The notes under the pieces are model-generated. The model was not told the origin of the DNA. It did no database searches and was given only the letters and a program-made list of their open reading frames with translations. Below, piece after piece: positions 27,043 to 35,752 of a stretch of DNA of 64,000 nt. Location of the stretch: assembly GCF_014695575.1 (NCBI RefSeq), contig NZ_JACJOO010000047.1, forward strand, positions 85,509-149,508, read 5' to 3'. This DNA is from Leptolyngbya sp. FACHB-8. Its GTDB lineage: Bacteria; Cyanobacteriota; Cyanobacteriia; Elainellales; Elainellaceae. The translations under genes and the position numbers were made by a program. Within the stretch, counting starts at the first letter, position 1, and every line of letters starts with the position of its first letter.

Positions 27043-27208
27043 ACTTATTGTTTATTCACTCAATCGTTCTAGGAGTAGTTTCTACCAATCCCTGCTTTTT
27101 GGATTAACAGTGCAACTTAATGAAACAAGACCCAAAACTCATGCCTTAGTGTGGTAAGGAGCATGGTTTTTTGAATTTTACAGCGCTTTTCAAACGCTTA
27201 AAATCTGA

Positions 27209-27253
27209 TTGTTTTTGTGAGAGCCATGTTCCGCGTGGCTCTCACAAAAACAA
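27209..27253. repeat. Hairpin TTGTTTTTGTGAGAGCCA
   Basis: An 18-bp stem with a short loop lies upstream of the exported-protein gene at 27570. Its role is unknown; it could be a terminator or element core. Confidence 0.55.
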
Positions 27254-27569
27254 CCGTAGCTGATTCAAGTGCAAAGCACCGTAGGTTTAATTGAGCTGGG
27301 TTATTCACCTTGACTAAATAATCACCCGAATGGGTGAAGTTCCCATTATTTAATCGCATTTTTCCGTATTGCTTTCAGGTTCTGTTGTAGTTCTAAAAAG
27401 TGTTTGAGAGTTGCACTAAAACAGAAGAATTCAGCCCTTTGAATTTAGTTTTCAAGAATGTTTATCCGTTCTAGTAAAGCTAGTTTCTTCTGTAGAGAGT
27501 GCGAAAAAGAATAAACTTTTCGGACACTTTTCTATCCTGATTATCGTTTTTGTTGAAAGGTTCATATTT

Positions 27570-27989
27570 ATGAAAGCGAGAGCCCTTGTATTGCTGGCCA
27601 TTGTAGGAGTTCTGTCTACTTCTTCGGTGGTGGCTGCCCAGCAAGCACGATTACCTCAACCCAATGCGAATGGTGACTACACAGCGCGTACCAGCCATAG
27701 TTCCTGGCAAGTAGTTGATCCTGACCCAAATGGCTTGAATTGTCGTTGGTCGAGCCAAATGCCTGCAGAATGGTATGCACCGGATGCGCGCCTTCCCCGC
27801 AGGGATGTGGTGAACTGGGGCGTTGTACGCCGTTTCGCGACGGGAACAGTATTAACTGCCAATACGACTCCCGCTGGATTTGCGACAATGACAGATTCCC
27901 GAGGGCTGCCTTGGCTTAAAGTATCGATCGGAAATAACGATCAGATTTGCTTAGTACGGGCGAATAGCCGATTTGTTCGTCCTCGGTAG
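27570..27989 (+). CDS. Small exported protein
   Basis: This 139-residue product begins with a clear signal peptide (MKARALVLLAIVGVLSTSSV, cleavage probably after AAA-like VVAAQQ). The mature part carries WQVVDPDPNGLNCRW, PRRDVVNWGVVRRFATG and a final DNQICLVRANSRFVRP-like end with two Cys that may pair. The pattern of short beta segments resembles SH3-like secreted cyanobacterial proteins, but no function can be named. AAAGG lies 9 bases before the ATG. Confidence 0.7.
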   Translation: MKARALVLLAIVGVLSTSSVVAAQQARLPQPNANGDYTARTSHSSWQVVDPDPNGLNCRWSSQMPAEWYAPDARLPRRDVVNWGVVRRFATGTVLTANTTPAGFATMTDSRGLPWLKVSIGNNDQICLVRANSRFVRPR

Positions 27990-28003
27990 GACGCGCTTTA
28001 AAG

Positions 28004-28153
28004 CTGGCTGAAAGGTTCATTTTTTCGTGCAGGAAGTGCACGAAAAAATGGCCTTTCAAGCAGGCCCTGAATCCATTTCAGTATTCAATTTGATGAAGTA
28101 CAAAAAGCAGTGTGTGGTGCGTAGCACCACACACTGCTTTTTGTACTTCATCA
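28004..28153. repeat. Two palindromes downstream of the exported-protein gene
   Basis: The first (28004-28063) has edges CTGGCTGAAAGG and CCTTTCAAGCAG around arms CATTTTTTCGTGC. The second (28091-28153) is a perfect 30-bp stem (arm starts TGATGAAGTACAAAAAGCAG) with tip GCGTAGC, a GNA-type loop. Both are non-coding. The rest of 28154-28308 shows nothing clear. Confidence 0.65.
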
Positions 28154-28308
28154 ACCTACATAATGCTGCCAGCTCAGCAAAAGAGAAGGATATGAATGCG
28201 GGAAAACCCCAAACGTCAGACTACGTTCCACGCCTTCTCTCATATCTCATTAGATTGGCAAGACGTATAACTTGCATAAAAAAATAAGTCTTAAACAAAA
28301 GAAAAAGC

Positions 28309-28346
28309 TGATGTTCCCGCCAGACCTGCGGAAGGCATCAGCATCT
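28309..28346 (-). terminator. Candidate terminator far downstream of RTX gene 2
   Basis: Read on the minus strand, GCTGATGCC and GGGAACATCAGC close a two-tier hairpin followed by TTTTTCTTTTG, a good intrinsic terminator. It lies about 256 bases past the RTX stop, so the RTX mRNA would have a long structured 3' tail, or a separate small RNA ends here. Confidence 0.6.
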
Positions 28347-28373
28347 TGGACTTTGGAGCGGCCCAGCCTGAGA

Positions 28374-28441
28374 GAATGTTCAGATTAATGACCGTGGGCG
28401 CGAAGCACAGTTATTAACTTTGCATCGAATCGAACATTCTA
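28374..28441. other. Structured non-coding segment
   Basis: AGAATGTTC and GAACATTCT form an outer stem around an inner imperfect stem (TTAATGACCGTG with CACAGTTATTAA). No open frame explains it. Its place between the RTX stop and a strong leftward terminator makes a 3'-UTR structure or small RNA plausible. Confidence 0.4.
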
Positions 28442-28601
28442 TAGTTGAAAGGTTGAAACATATGAAACAGACAGATACTTTACGGACTTAAGCATCCCTT
28501 GAACCAAAATATTCCAACCCTGTTCAAGAAGTTGTTTGAAACGTTTGAGAACGGATGAGTCTCTCTGTATAACACGCACGCTTAACGTTTCAAATACGCA
28601 C

Positions 28602-29570
28602 TTATAGAGCGTAAGAAATATGGCCAAAATCGGCTGGAGTGATAGTGTTGGCATCAACTCCAACAAGGATTGCCAACGTTTCTCCGCCAAGTTTGATGCG
28701 GGTGTTGTCGCCCTGTTGTCGGATGGTGAGCTCGGAGAAGGCAATCTGTACCAGACCCAAGCGATCGCCCGCCCCAAAATCTACAATCTTATCTGTCCCA
28801 GTGCCTGCTTCCAGAACAAATACATCGGCTCCAGCTCCGCCCTTGAGCCTATCTCGGCCTTCGTTACCGAACAGGGTGTCATCCCCAGTCCCGCCAAGAA
28901 GCGTATCTCTTCCGGTGCCACCCCGCAGGATGTCATCCCCAGCACCACCCCTCAGGCGATCGCGGCCATCGCCCCCATAGAGGCGATCGCTCCCGCCACG
29001 CCCTAGGATTTTGTCATTTCCCTCGTCACCCCAGAGTAAGTCACGCTGCTGGCTCCCCCGGATCGTATCGTTACCCTGCCCACCATAAATGCCACTGCTG
29101 GTTGAGCCAGCCGTCAGCCGATCATTACCGGAAGTGCCTGTGATTAAGTTATCTACAACTGTGGGCATGTCATCTACATAGATGACATCGAGGTCAGAAC
29201 CGGGTATTTCAGGCATAGGCCACGGATCTGTAGGAATGGGGTCATCGAGTCTGGGGCCTCTGGTCGTCGATCCGGGACGAAAGCCTGGAGGGAAGCAGAT
29301 CAGCGGATCTGTAATGATGATTGAGGTCGTGGCCATAAGCTCAGCATCAGGGGTGGTAGCTCCCTCCTCGGGTGAATTGTCTGTTGCTTCGCCGCCTAAG
29401 GTTTGGAAGGTCTGAAATGTTTCAAAAACGCCTGAATCAACTGGCTCGAAAGCAACCCAATCATTTACCACCCAATCAATAGGGTCAATCCACTGAACAT
29501 CAGTCTCTTCAGAGGAAGGGGAAAGCTCGCTAGATAGCGATGAGTCCGTGTTGGTTAAATCTAAGGCCAT
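28602..29570 (-). CDS. RTX calcium-binding repeat protein 2
   Basis: The 322-residue product has an acidic N-terminal half with Trp and Pro (VQWIDPIDWVVNDWVAF) and no known domain. A compact block of nonapeptides from about residue 150 to 260 follows (GQGNDTIRGS, GDEGNDKILGRGGSDRLYGG, GGTGDDTLFGNEGRDRLKGG). The C-terminal module GADVFVLEAGTGTDKIVDF is the usual RTX capping motif. Export by a type I system is expected, though none is encoded here. GGAG precedes the ATG. Confidence 0.85.
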   Translation of the reverse strand: MALDLTNTDSSLSSELSPSSEETDVQWIDPIDWVVNDWVAFEPVDSGVFETFQTFQTLGGEATDNSPEEGATTPDAELMATTSIIITDPLICFPPGFRPGSTTRGPRLDDPIPTDPWPMPEIPGSDLDVIYVDDMPTVVDNLITGTSGNDRLTAGSTSSGIYGGQGNDTIRGSQQRDLLWGDEGNDKILGRGGSDRLYGGDGRDRLRGGAGDDILRGGTGRDTLLGGTGDDTLFGNEGRDRLKGGAGADVFVLEAGTGTDKIVDFGAGDRLGLVQIAFSELTIRQQGDNTRIKLGGETLAILVGVDANTITPADFGHISYAL

Positions 29571-29797
29571 AAACTAATTCTCCATATGAGTGACGTGGAC
29601 AGCACGGCCTATTGGAATCGCTGCCTCTAATAATCAGGATGCCCTAAAAACTTCACCCTAAAACAATTTAGGCTAAAACTTCATAGATCTGCAAGGTTTA
29701 CCTAAAGAAATTTAGTCAAGCGCGACTATGATAGAGGAGTGACCTTAAGGCGGATACCCCACAGTCTGCCTTTCCCCTCAATCTCTGGGATGAAACG

Positions 29798-30100
29798 ATG
29801 ACAATTTCGCAGATCGCCGCGTTGCGCGAGCAGGCTGGCCTCACCCAGCGAGAATTGGCTCTGGCAGTTGGGGTTACTGAAACGACGATCGCTAACTGGG
29901 AGCGGGGTCGTAGCGGTTTGGATTGGATCGAACGGCTCATTCGCCTGTGCCGTACCCTCAATTGCAATCTCGAAGATTTGATTGCAGAGGAGGTTGAAGC
30001 AGAACCTTCTGAGCCAACGTTTGAAGAATTGCGTCAGATGTATCGGGAGGGGCGTCTGTCAGCTTTAAGCTCGTCTCCTGTGACACCCGATGCTCTGTGA
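29798..30100 (+). CDS. XRE-family helix-turn-helix regulator
   Basis: This 100-residue protein has a Cro/CI-type HTH at residues 5-60: LREQAGLTQRELALAVGVTE forms the helix-turn-helix, with TTIANWERGRSGLDWIERLI after it. A Glu-rich tail (LIAEEVEAEPSEPTFEEL) ends the protein. It diverges from RTX gene 2 and is 68 bp upstream of the large unknown gene at 30169 in the same direction. The target is unknown. Confidence 0.88.
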   Translation: MTISQIAALREQAGLTQRELALAVGVTETTIANWERGRSGLDWIERLIRLCRTLNCNLEDLIAEEVEAEPSEPTFEELRQMYREGRLSALSSSPVTPDAL

Positions 30101-30168
30101 CATCAGATGCTTAAGCGGGAGAGGAAGCGGGCACACTAGGACATCAAAGGGGCCAGAGGCAGCGGTCT

Positions 30169-31773
30169 ATGAAGCATGTTTTAGTGCGAGAACGCTTGAT
30201 TTGGGAGGCACTGCACCAGGACGCCACGTCAGACTTTGACGTGCTATGGGAGATTTTGCAATCTCGCGAGGTGCAGGGCTATGTAACGGATGATGATTTG
30301 ACGGCACTGTACCACCGACTGGCTCAGGAGCAGGGCTGTGGTCCGGCCCACCAGCTCACGAGCCAGTTTCGGAGAGTGCTCAAGGTCTATTCCCCTGACC
30401 GAGATGGGGCGCTGGATGTGGCGATCGCCCACCCTCACGACGATAATCCCCTTGAACCGACTGAAGACCTGCCGACCTTATCGGTCGCCAGCTTTCTGGA
30501 ACGGTACGTTCTTTACCAGCTTTATCAAACCGATACCCCAGAAGTACCCCAGGGCGGATGGTACCGTCGATGGCGAGCTTCAGGGTTTGACCCGATGCTG
30601 CTGTGGCCTGTGGCTCTGGTGCTGGTTTTGCAGGAATTGCCTGCATTCCAACAATGGTTGCTGGCTGCGGAGATGATGCCCGGAGGGGACCGGCCTACAA
30701 ATGGCTTGTTGTCAGGGGGATGGGCGATCGCCTCTTATCCCCAATCCGATGCAACAACTTCTGGCCCGGATGTCCGCTCGTTAAAGGATGCACCTCCCCG
30801 GGCCACCCAAGGGGAGAGCAACGAGCTCCCCTCATCGGAGGTTAACCTACCCTCCGATTCCACAACCCTGTCGGCGGATCCCCTATTAATTGCTCGCTCT
30901 GGTCCTTTGGCTGAGGTTCCACAGTTTACCTGGCGGGAAATCGTTATGGGAAACAGGGGGGGCGATCGCCTTCCTGATCCACCTGCCCCGACCGTTGTAG
31001 AACTGCCATCCCCACCGGTTAAGTCCAATGCCTCAATTCCAGTCGTAGAACCTGCCGCTGCTCCAGTTACAGTCGTCGCTCGGGCAAGCTCTACTCCGCA
31101 GGTGCGCCCGGCTGCACCCGTTGAACCGCAGAGGGTAGAGGGATTCCCCGCTCGGGAAGGCGCACAGAATCCAGGCGGAAGTTTACCAGTAGCTGGACCG
31201 GGTAATGGTGCGCCCTCCTCGGGCCAGCCTCACCCTCCGTCTCCTGGTGTCGGTCTGATGGGTGTAGGCTCAGGCTCTGCGTCTTCTCCCCCAACCTCGG
31301 GGGCTCCGATAGAATCGCTTCCTCCAGGGGATCAGCCGACAATGGCGACAGAATCGCCGCCCTCCGGGCCGTCATCGGGTTCCCAGGCACCGCAGCAGGA
31401 AACTGTGCCAGTATCATCTCAAGGCTCTGGACAGACCGATCCGCTTTTGGGAGATAGCGCGGCTCCTGCTCACAATTCTGCTCAGCCGTCAAATCCAGGG
31501 GTTACGGATGCGCTATTGAATCCTGCGCAGTCTGAAGCAGCTCCATCGAGACTGCCAATTCTACCTGAGAATTTTCTAAATCTAAACCCCCATCTTCCTT
31601 CTCAGACGCCTGCTCCAAAGAACTGGCAGCCTGTGTTGGATGCCGAGTTAGTGCATTCTGGTGTGGGGCGATCGCTGCTGTCGTCCTATCAAGAAACGGA
31701 TCAACCCAAAACGGCCTTAATACTAGCTTTTGGGAATGGAAACGCCAGTCAAAACATTCTGGTTACCACTTAA
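30169..31773 (+). CDS. Unknown protein with PIN-like N-terminus and long Pro/Ser-rich region
   Basis: The product is 534 residues. Residues 1-80 (LIWEALHQDATSDFDVLWEI, VQGYVTDDDLTALYHRLAQE) resemble the start of a PIN nuclease fold, but the first catalytic Asp is replaced (VLVRERLIWEAL). A hydrophobic patch (PVALVLVLQELPAFQQWLL) at about 146-164 may be a helix. Beyond residue 180 the chain is low-complexity, rich in Pro, Ser, Gly and Ala, and probably disordered. The last 50 residues include a possible ordered end (RSLLSSYQETDQPKTALILA). No family function is claimed. Confidence 0.55.
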   Translation: MKHVLVRERLIWEALHQDATSDFDVLWEILQSREVQGYVTDDDLTALYHRLAQEQGCGPAHQLTSQFRRVLKVYSPDRDGALDVAIAHPHDDNPLEPTEDLPTLSVASFLERYVLYQLYQTDTPEVPQGGWYRRWRASGFDPMLLWPVALVLVLQELPAFQQWLLAAEMMPGGDRPTNGLLSGGWAIASYPQSDATTSGPDVRSLKDAPPRATQGESNELPSSEVNLPSDSTTLSADPLLIARSGPLAEVPQFTWREIVMGNRGGDRLPDPPAPTVVELPSPPVKSNASIPVVEPAAAPVTVVARASSTPQVRPAAPVEPQRVEGFPAREGAQNPGGSLPVAGPGNGAPSSGQPHPPSPGVGLMGVGSGSASSPPTSGAPIESLPPGDQPTMATESPPSGPSSGSQAPQQETVPVSSQGSGQTDPLLGDSAAPAHNSAQPSNPGVTDALLNPAQSEAAPSRLPILPENFLNLNPHLPSQTPAPKNWQPVLDAELVHSGVGRSLLSSYQETDQPKTALILAFGNGNASQNILVTT

Positions 31774-31882
31774 AAAGTTAACCAGGGCTTCTCTGTTTTT
31801 ATGAGGCTCTATAAGAATCTCGTCCAGCATGAAAGCGGGAATCTTGAGTGGGAAGTGCGGCTAGGCCACACTTCCTACCTAA

Positions 31883-32003
31883 CCTCAGTTCGGGTTAAGG
31901 GCTTTTTCGAGTGCCGCGCTTCGCGCGGCACTCGAAAAAGCCCATTATTGCGTGCGCGTCGCGCACGCAATAATGGGCGGTTTGGCTTATCCCGAGCTGA
32001 CGT
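31883..32003. mobile_element. 121-bp two-hairpin MITE, copy 1, with 7-bp target duplication
   Basis: Ends CCTCAGTTCGGG and CCCGAGCTGACG are inverted. Two hairpins follow one another, with tips GCTTCGC and GCGTCGC. TACCTAA flanks it at 31876-31882 and 32004-32010. The copy at 53498-53618 has the same length with no gaps in alignment. Together with unremarkable flanks it accounts for the 440-bp gap 31774-32213. Confidence 0.88.
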
Positions 32004-32213
32004 TACCTAAAATTCCCGCTTTCATTCAACTTGTAATCTTCCGAGAGTTTTAGGTTTTTGGTGATTTTGCTGATTAGCCTCTTGCTTTAAGGCGGGGGGC
32101 AGAAGGCAGAAGGTTAGTTCTCCGTTAAATTGTCGACATTGCTTCTTTCCTTCTGTCCCAAAGTCTCTCTTTCCCCCGGTTTCCCTCGCCTTTCCTCCTT
32201 CTTCTGTCTTGCT

Positions 32214-33755
32214 ATGAACATCCAACCCCTCATTCTTGGTATCGACATTGGTACCACCAGCACGAAAGCGTTGCTGTTTACAGCACGAGGCACAATCGTC
32301 GCTCACCATGCGATCGGCTATCCTTTGCTATCTCCAGAACCTGGCATTCAGGAGCAAGAACCCGAGGCAATTCTGGCAGCGGTGGTGGGATGTGTGCAGG
32401 CCGTCGCTCAGGCAAACCCTATCCCCCCTGACTTGTGGGTGGGTATGTGCTTCAGCGCGGCAATGCATAGTTTGATCGCGGTGGACGCTCAGGGATTACC
32501 CCTGACGCGTAGCATTACCTGGGCCGATCGCCGCAGCGCAGGCTGGGTCGACAAAGTACGTCTTGAGCACAACGGTAAAGAGATTTATCACCGTACAGGC
32601 ACCCCCATTCACCCAATGTCGCCGTTGTTAAAGTTGCTGTGGTTGCAGCAAGAACAACCCGAGATTTTTCAGCGGGCAACCAAGTTCATTTCCATTAAGG
32701 AATATGTGCTGTACCACTGGTTTGGTGAGTATGTGGTGGATCACTCGATTGCCAACGCGACCGGGCTGTTCAATATGAAAGCGTTGGATTGGGATGAGGA
32801 AGCGCTGTCCCTTGCCAATATTAAGCCCGATCGCCTTTCTCAACTGGTCCCGACTACCCATGTGCTTAAGGGAATGAAAACGGACTATGCTGCCGCCATG
32901 GGAATTCCAGCCGAGATGCCTGTCGTTGTGGGGGCGAGCGATGGGGTGCTGGCAAACCTGGGGGTGGGGGCGATCGCCCCTGGCATCGTTGCAATTACCA
33001 TTGGCACGAGCGGTGCATTACGAGGGGTTGTGGATCGGCCCGTCACAGATCCCTTAGAGCGGCTGTTTTGCTACGCTCTGACGGAGAAGCACTGGGTCAT
33101 CGGCGGTGCGGTCAACAACGGCGGTATTATCTTGCGATGGGTACGGGATAACTTTTCGGCGGCAGAAGTGGCGCTGGCTATTCAAAATCAACAAGATCCC
33201 TATGAATTGATTACGGCCCTGGCAGCCCAGGTTCCTCCCGGCTCAAATGGGCTAATTTTTCATCCCTACTTAGCGGGGGAGCGATCGCCCCTTTGGGATG
33301 CCGATGCCCGTGGCAGCTTCTTTGGGCTGAATATGCACCACAGCCGCGCCCATATGATTCGAGCGGTAATGGAAGGCATACTCTACAACCTGTATGTTGT
33401 GATGCAGTCGTTACAGGATGCGGTGGGCCTGACACAGAGCCTGCGGGCCTCCGGTGGATTTGTGCGATCGCCCTTCTGGCGGCAAATGCTGGCGGATATT
33501 TTCAATCACGAAGTGGTCATTCCAGATAGTTATGAAAGCTCGGGTATGGGCGCTGCATTCCTGGGGTTGTACGCTCTAGGCTATCTACCCTCTTTGGAGG
33601 AAACGATGAGCTATTTTGAGGCGGTTGGTCACCATCAGCCTAATCCCGAGCATGTGGCTCAGTATCGGCGGGTGTTGCCACATTTTGTGCGTTTATTGGA
33701 GTTATTTAGACGGGAGTATGGGGCGATCGCTCAACTGCAACTCGACTTGTCTTAG
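32214..33755 (+). CDS. gntK: Gluconokinase-like FGGY sugar kinase
   Basis: This is a 513-residue FGGY-family carbohydrate kinase, most like gluconate kinases that make 6-phosphogluconate. The start MNIQPLILGIDIGTTSTKAL at 32214 carries the phosphate-1 motif; the upstream frame to 32130 is an artefact. Other features are WADRRSAGWVDKVR, VGASDGVLANLGVGAI, the GTSGALRGV phosphate-2 region, LAGERSPLWDADARG and the late SGGFVRSPFWRQMLADIF adenosine-binding segment. The exact sugar is inferred; a xylulokinase-like role is the main alternative. Confidence 0.85.
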   Translation: MNIQPLILGIDIGTTSTKALLFTARGTIVAHHAIGYPLLSPEPGIQEQEPEAILAAVVGCVQAVAQANPIPPDLWVGMCFSAAMHSLIAVDAQGLPLTRSITWADRRSAGWVDKVRLEHNGKEIYHRTGTPIHPMSPLLKLLWLQQEQPEIFQRATKFISIKEYVLYHWFGEYVVDHSIANATGLFNMKALDWDEEALSLANIKPDRLSQLVPTTHVLKGMKTDYAAAMGIPAEMPVVVGASDGVLANLGVGAIAPGIVAITIGTSGALRGVVDRPVTDPLERLFCYALTEKHWVIGGAVNNGGIILRWVRDNFSAAEVALAIQNQQDPYELITALAAQVPPGSNGLIFHPYLAGERSPLWDADARGSFFGLNMHHSRAHMIRAVMEGILYNLYVVMQSLQDAVGLTQSLRASGGFVRSPFWRQMLADIFNHEVVIPDSYESSGMGAAFLGLYALGYLPSLEETMSYFEAVGHHQPNPEHVAQYRRVLPHFVRLLELFRREYGAIAQLQLDLS

Positions 33756-33784
33756 GATCGCTACCAATTTGAACAGAACCCAGT

Positions 33785-33837
33785 GCAGATGTTTGTAAGG
33801 AAATAGCTCGTAGAGCCATTTCCTTACAAACATCTGC
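33785..33837. repeat. Hairpin abutting the CTAGTA-family element
   Basis: Arms GCAGATGTTTGTAAGGAAAT and ATTTCCTTACAAACATCTGC form a long stem immediately left of the element at 33838. Its position 30 bp after gntK also suits a terminator. Confidence 0.6.
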
Positions 33838-33936
33838 CTAGTACGCTGAGGCAGAAATCCATCACCTATGTTTTGTGTGGGGTGCGAAGCACCCCACACA
33901 AAACATAGGTTGCGAACTTAGGCCGCAGCCTACTAG
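33838..33936. mobile_element. 99-bp palindromic element, CTAGTA family, copy 2 (inverted)
   Basis: This is the reverse complement of the element at 21276-21374 with a few substitutions, same length and same ends. The perfect hairpin has tip GCGAAGC. Confidence 0.8.
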
Positions 33937-33962
33937 TTTGGTCTTTAAATTAGTAGCGAAAC

Positions 33963-34027
33963 AATAAACCCCGATTTTTTTGGAAAGCTCGACTACACCA
34001 AGCTTTCCAAAAAAATCGGGGTTTATT
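33963..34027. repeat. Long hairpin in the gntK to DUF4278 gap
   Basis: Arms AATAAACCCCGATTTTTTTG and CAAAAAAATCGGGGTTTATT continue into an inner AAAGCT pairing. This completes three adjacent palindromes in the 514-bp gap 33756-34269. The remainder (34028-34269) shows nothing recognisable. Confidence 0.6.
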
Positions 34028-34269
34028 TTGTACGAAATCTTTAGCGTTGAAGGGGCGATTTTTGTGCAGGAGCTGGAATGACGTAAGTTTTGTGTGAAAT
34101 AGCAAGGTGTGGGTAAAGAAAAACCGCTGCATCGTTCATGCAGCGGCTCTGCGTTGTCGGTCATCTTGTCTGAGGAGAGGAGGAAAGATCATTCTTGTTG
34201 GGACAGTACCAAACGCACTTCAGTCGGATATCGGGTGCGTTCTCGTTCAACCCATTTGTGGCTCAATGC

Positions 34270-34629
34270 TTAATGCAATCTGCAGTAAGTCGTGCCCCAG
34301 TACCGTAGTTGAGGAGCATTGTCGGGCAAGGGCATGTTGGTGGCCCGAAATTGAGTGGATACGCCCCGGTACTGGCCGAGCCCTTCACCGATAGGCACGT
34401 CGAAAGTCAATTCTGGAGAGTAGGCGATGCCACGGTAGGAAAGTCTCATAAGACTGGCTCTGGCGATTTCTGGGGGTGTTGATACCCATAACTTCCAGCC
34501 AGAGTCGCAGCATTCCAGAGTAATTTGAGTGTTCTTTCTCAATAGGTGGCTGTGAGCAAGGTCACTGATTTTTTCTCGGATTACGCCTTGTGTCTCCGGG
34601 GGGAAGAACAAGTTAAGAATACCGTTCAT
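34270..34629 (-). CDS. DUF4278-like small protein
   Basis: The frame encodes up to 119 residues. The C-terminal 59 residues (from an internal ATG at 34449) read MRLSYRGIAYSPELTF, then GQYRGVSTQFR and LRYWGTTYC, the repeated YRG pattern of DUF4278 proteins. Those usually start at that Met, so the real gene may be only 34270-34449. The 60 residues before it (IREKISDLAHSHLLRKNTQI, LECCDSGWKLWV) look protein-like too, so a fusion is possible. Neither start has a clear ribosome site. Confidence 0.55.
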   Translation of the reverse strand: MNGILNLFFPPETQGVIREKISDLAHSHLLRKNTQITLECCDSGWKLWVSTPPEIARASLMRLSYRGIAYSPELTFDVPIGEGLGQYRGVSTQFRATNMPLPDNAPQLRYWGTTYCRLH

Positions 34630-34637
34630 GCTAGAAG

Positions 34638-34661
34638 CTAGTACTCAGCGGCGGAAATCAC
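34638..34661. repeat. Solo end of a CTAGTA-family element
   Basis: CTAGTACTCAGCGGCGGAAA matches the right end of the 99-bp family (CTAGTACGCTGAGGCGGAAA when read outward). No partner end is nearby. A related, diverged element with the core hairpin 44788-44840 also carries TACTCGGCGG on its left. Confidence 0.5.
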
Positions 34662-34685
34662 TCCGTAGCTACAACGGATAGGAGC

Positions 34686-35588
34686 ATGGGATTTCTTGAA
34701 GAGGGATGGAGGTTGTTAAAGGCCACTATCCGAGAATGGCACGCTAAACAAATTTCGGTGCTCGCTGCATCACTGGCGTATTATGCGATCTTTTCCCTGG
34801 CTCCGTTGATTATTATCTCCGTCATGATTGTGGGGGCCTTCTTTGGAGAGGCCGTTGCGGAAGGGGAAATTGTGGGGCCTATCCGCAGTGTGATTGGGGA
34901 GGATGGGGCACGTTTTGTGGAAGCGCTTGTTTACAATCTGCGCGAGGAGACAAGTGGAAGTAGTAATAGTATCCGTTGGATGATCGGTGTTGGTTTTCTA
35001 CTATTTGGTGCATCGGGCTTTTTTGTGCAAATTCAAAATGCCCTGAATCGAATTTGGGAGGTTGAGCTAGAGCAAGGACGACAAGTACAAGTATTTTTTC
35101 AGAAGCGTCTGTTGTCATTCTTGATGGTTCTACTTATCTCAATTTTGGTCTTCTTATCTGTATCCGCGAATATTGTTCTGGCATATTTCATAGATATGTT
35201 AACGGGTGTCTCTCCTATGTTAGAGAGCTTATGGCAACCCCTTAGCTTTTTAATTACGTTAACAATCATCATTCTATTAATGACAAGCATTTATAGCATT
35301 CTTCCTGATGCGACAGTTGATTGGAAAGATGCGTTAGTTGGATCTGCCATTACAGCTGTTCTTTTCATGTTTGGGCAGTACTTATTTGGGCTCTTTCTGC
35401 GCCAAACTAACTTTGGTTCTGCCTACGGTTTTGCCAGTACGTTCATTGTTTTAGTGACCTGGATCTATTACTCAGCCCACATTTTCTTATTTGGAGCCAA
35501 TTTAACTCAGGTATATGCAAAGAGATTAGGCCACGCCATTGTGCCCGAAGAAAACGCAACTCGGGCAACGAATGCTCAATCTAGTTAA
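34686..35588 (+). CDS. YihY/UPF0761 (BrkB-like) membrane protein
   Basis: This 300-residue inner-membrane protein has six predicted helices. Hallmarks are LAASLAYYAIFSLAPLIIIS near residue 26, the FFGEA-VAEGEIVGPI loop, then LLFGASGFFVQIQNALNRIW, and the final FASTFIVLVTWIYYSAHIFL with GANLTQVYAKR. These match the YihY family once annotated as ribonuclease BN, now regarded as a membrane protein of unclear role. GGAG lies just upstream of the ATG. Confidence 0.93.
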   Translation: MGFLEEGWRLLKATIREWHAKQISVLAASLAYYAIFSLAPLIIISVMIVGAFFGEAVAEGEIVGPIRSVIGEDGARFVEALVYNLREETSGSSNSIRWMIGVGFLLFGASGFFVQIQNALNRIWEVELEQGRQVQVFFQKRLLSFLMVLLISILVFLSVSANIVLAYFIDMLTGVSPMLESLWQPLSFLITLTIIILLMTSIYSILPDATVDWKDALVGSAITAVLFMFGQYLFGLFLRQTNFGSAYGFASTFIVLVTWIYYSAHIFLFGANLTQVYAKRLGHAIVPEENATRATNAQSS

Positions 35589-35589
35589 C

Positions 35590-35689
35590 CTTCAGTCGGG
35601 ATAAGGGCGTTTTTGAGTGCGGCGCAACACGTGGCACGCAAAAACGCCCAATTTTGTGTGTACAAAAATGAGCGCTTCAGCCTTTAGGT
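35590..35689. repeat. Degenerate copy of the 121-bp two-hairpin family
   Basis: The left end TTCAGTCGGGATAAGGGCGT and the first hairpin (GGGCGTTTTTGAGTGC with GCACGCAAAAACGCCC) follow the family. The second hairpin is decayed and the right end poorly kept (CTTCAGCCTTTAGGTTGAA). No target duplication was found, so it is an older insertion. Confidence 0.65.
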
Positions 35690-35752
35690 TGAATTGAAGG
35701 AGCCGCAGGTCTTTAAAACCTGCGGCTTACCAATCCTTGGCGTTTTTGTTCA

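Noticed and set aside
26883..27107. A 74-codon frame upstream of the exported-protein gene
   Set aside because: It runs through a perfect palindrome and has no family feature.
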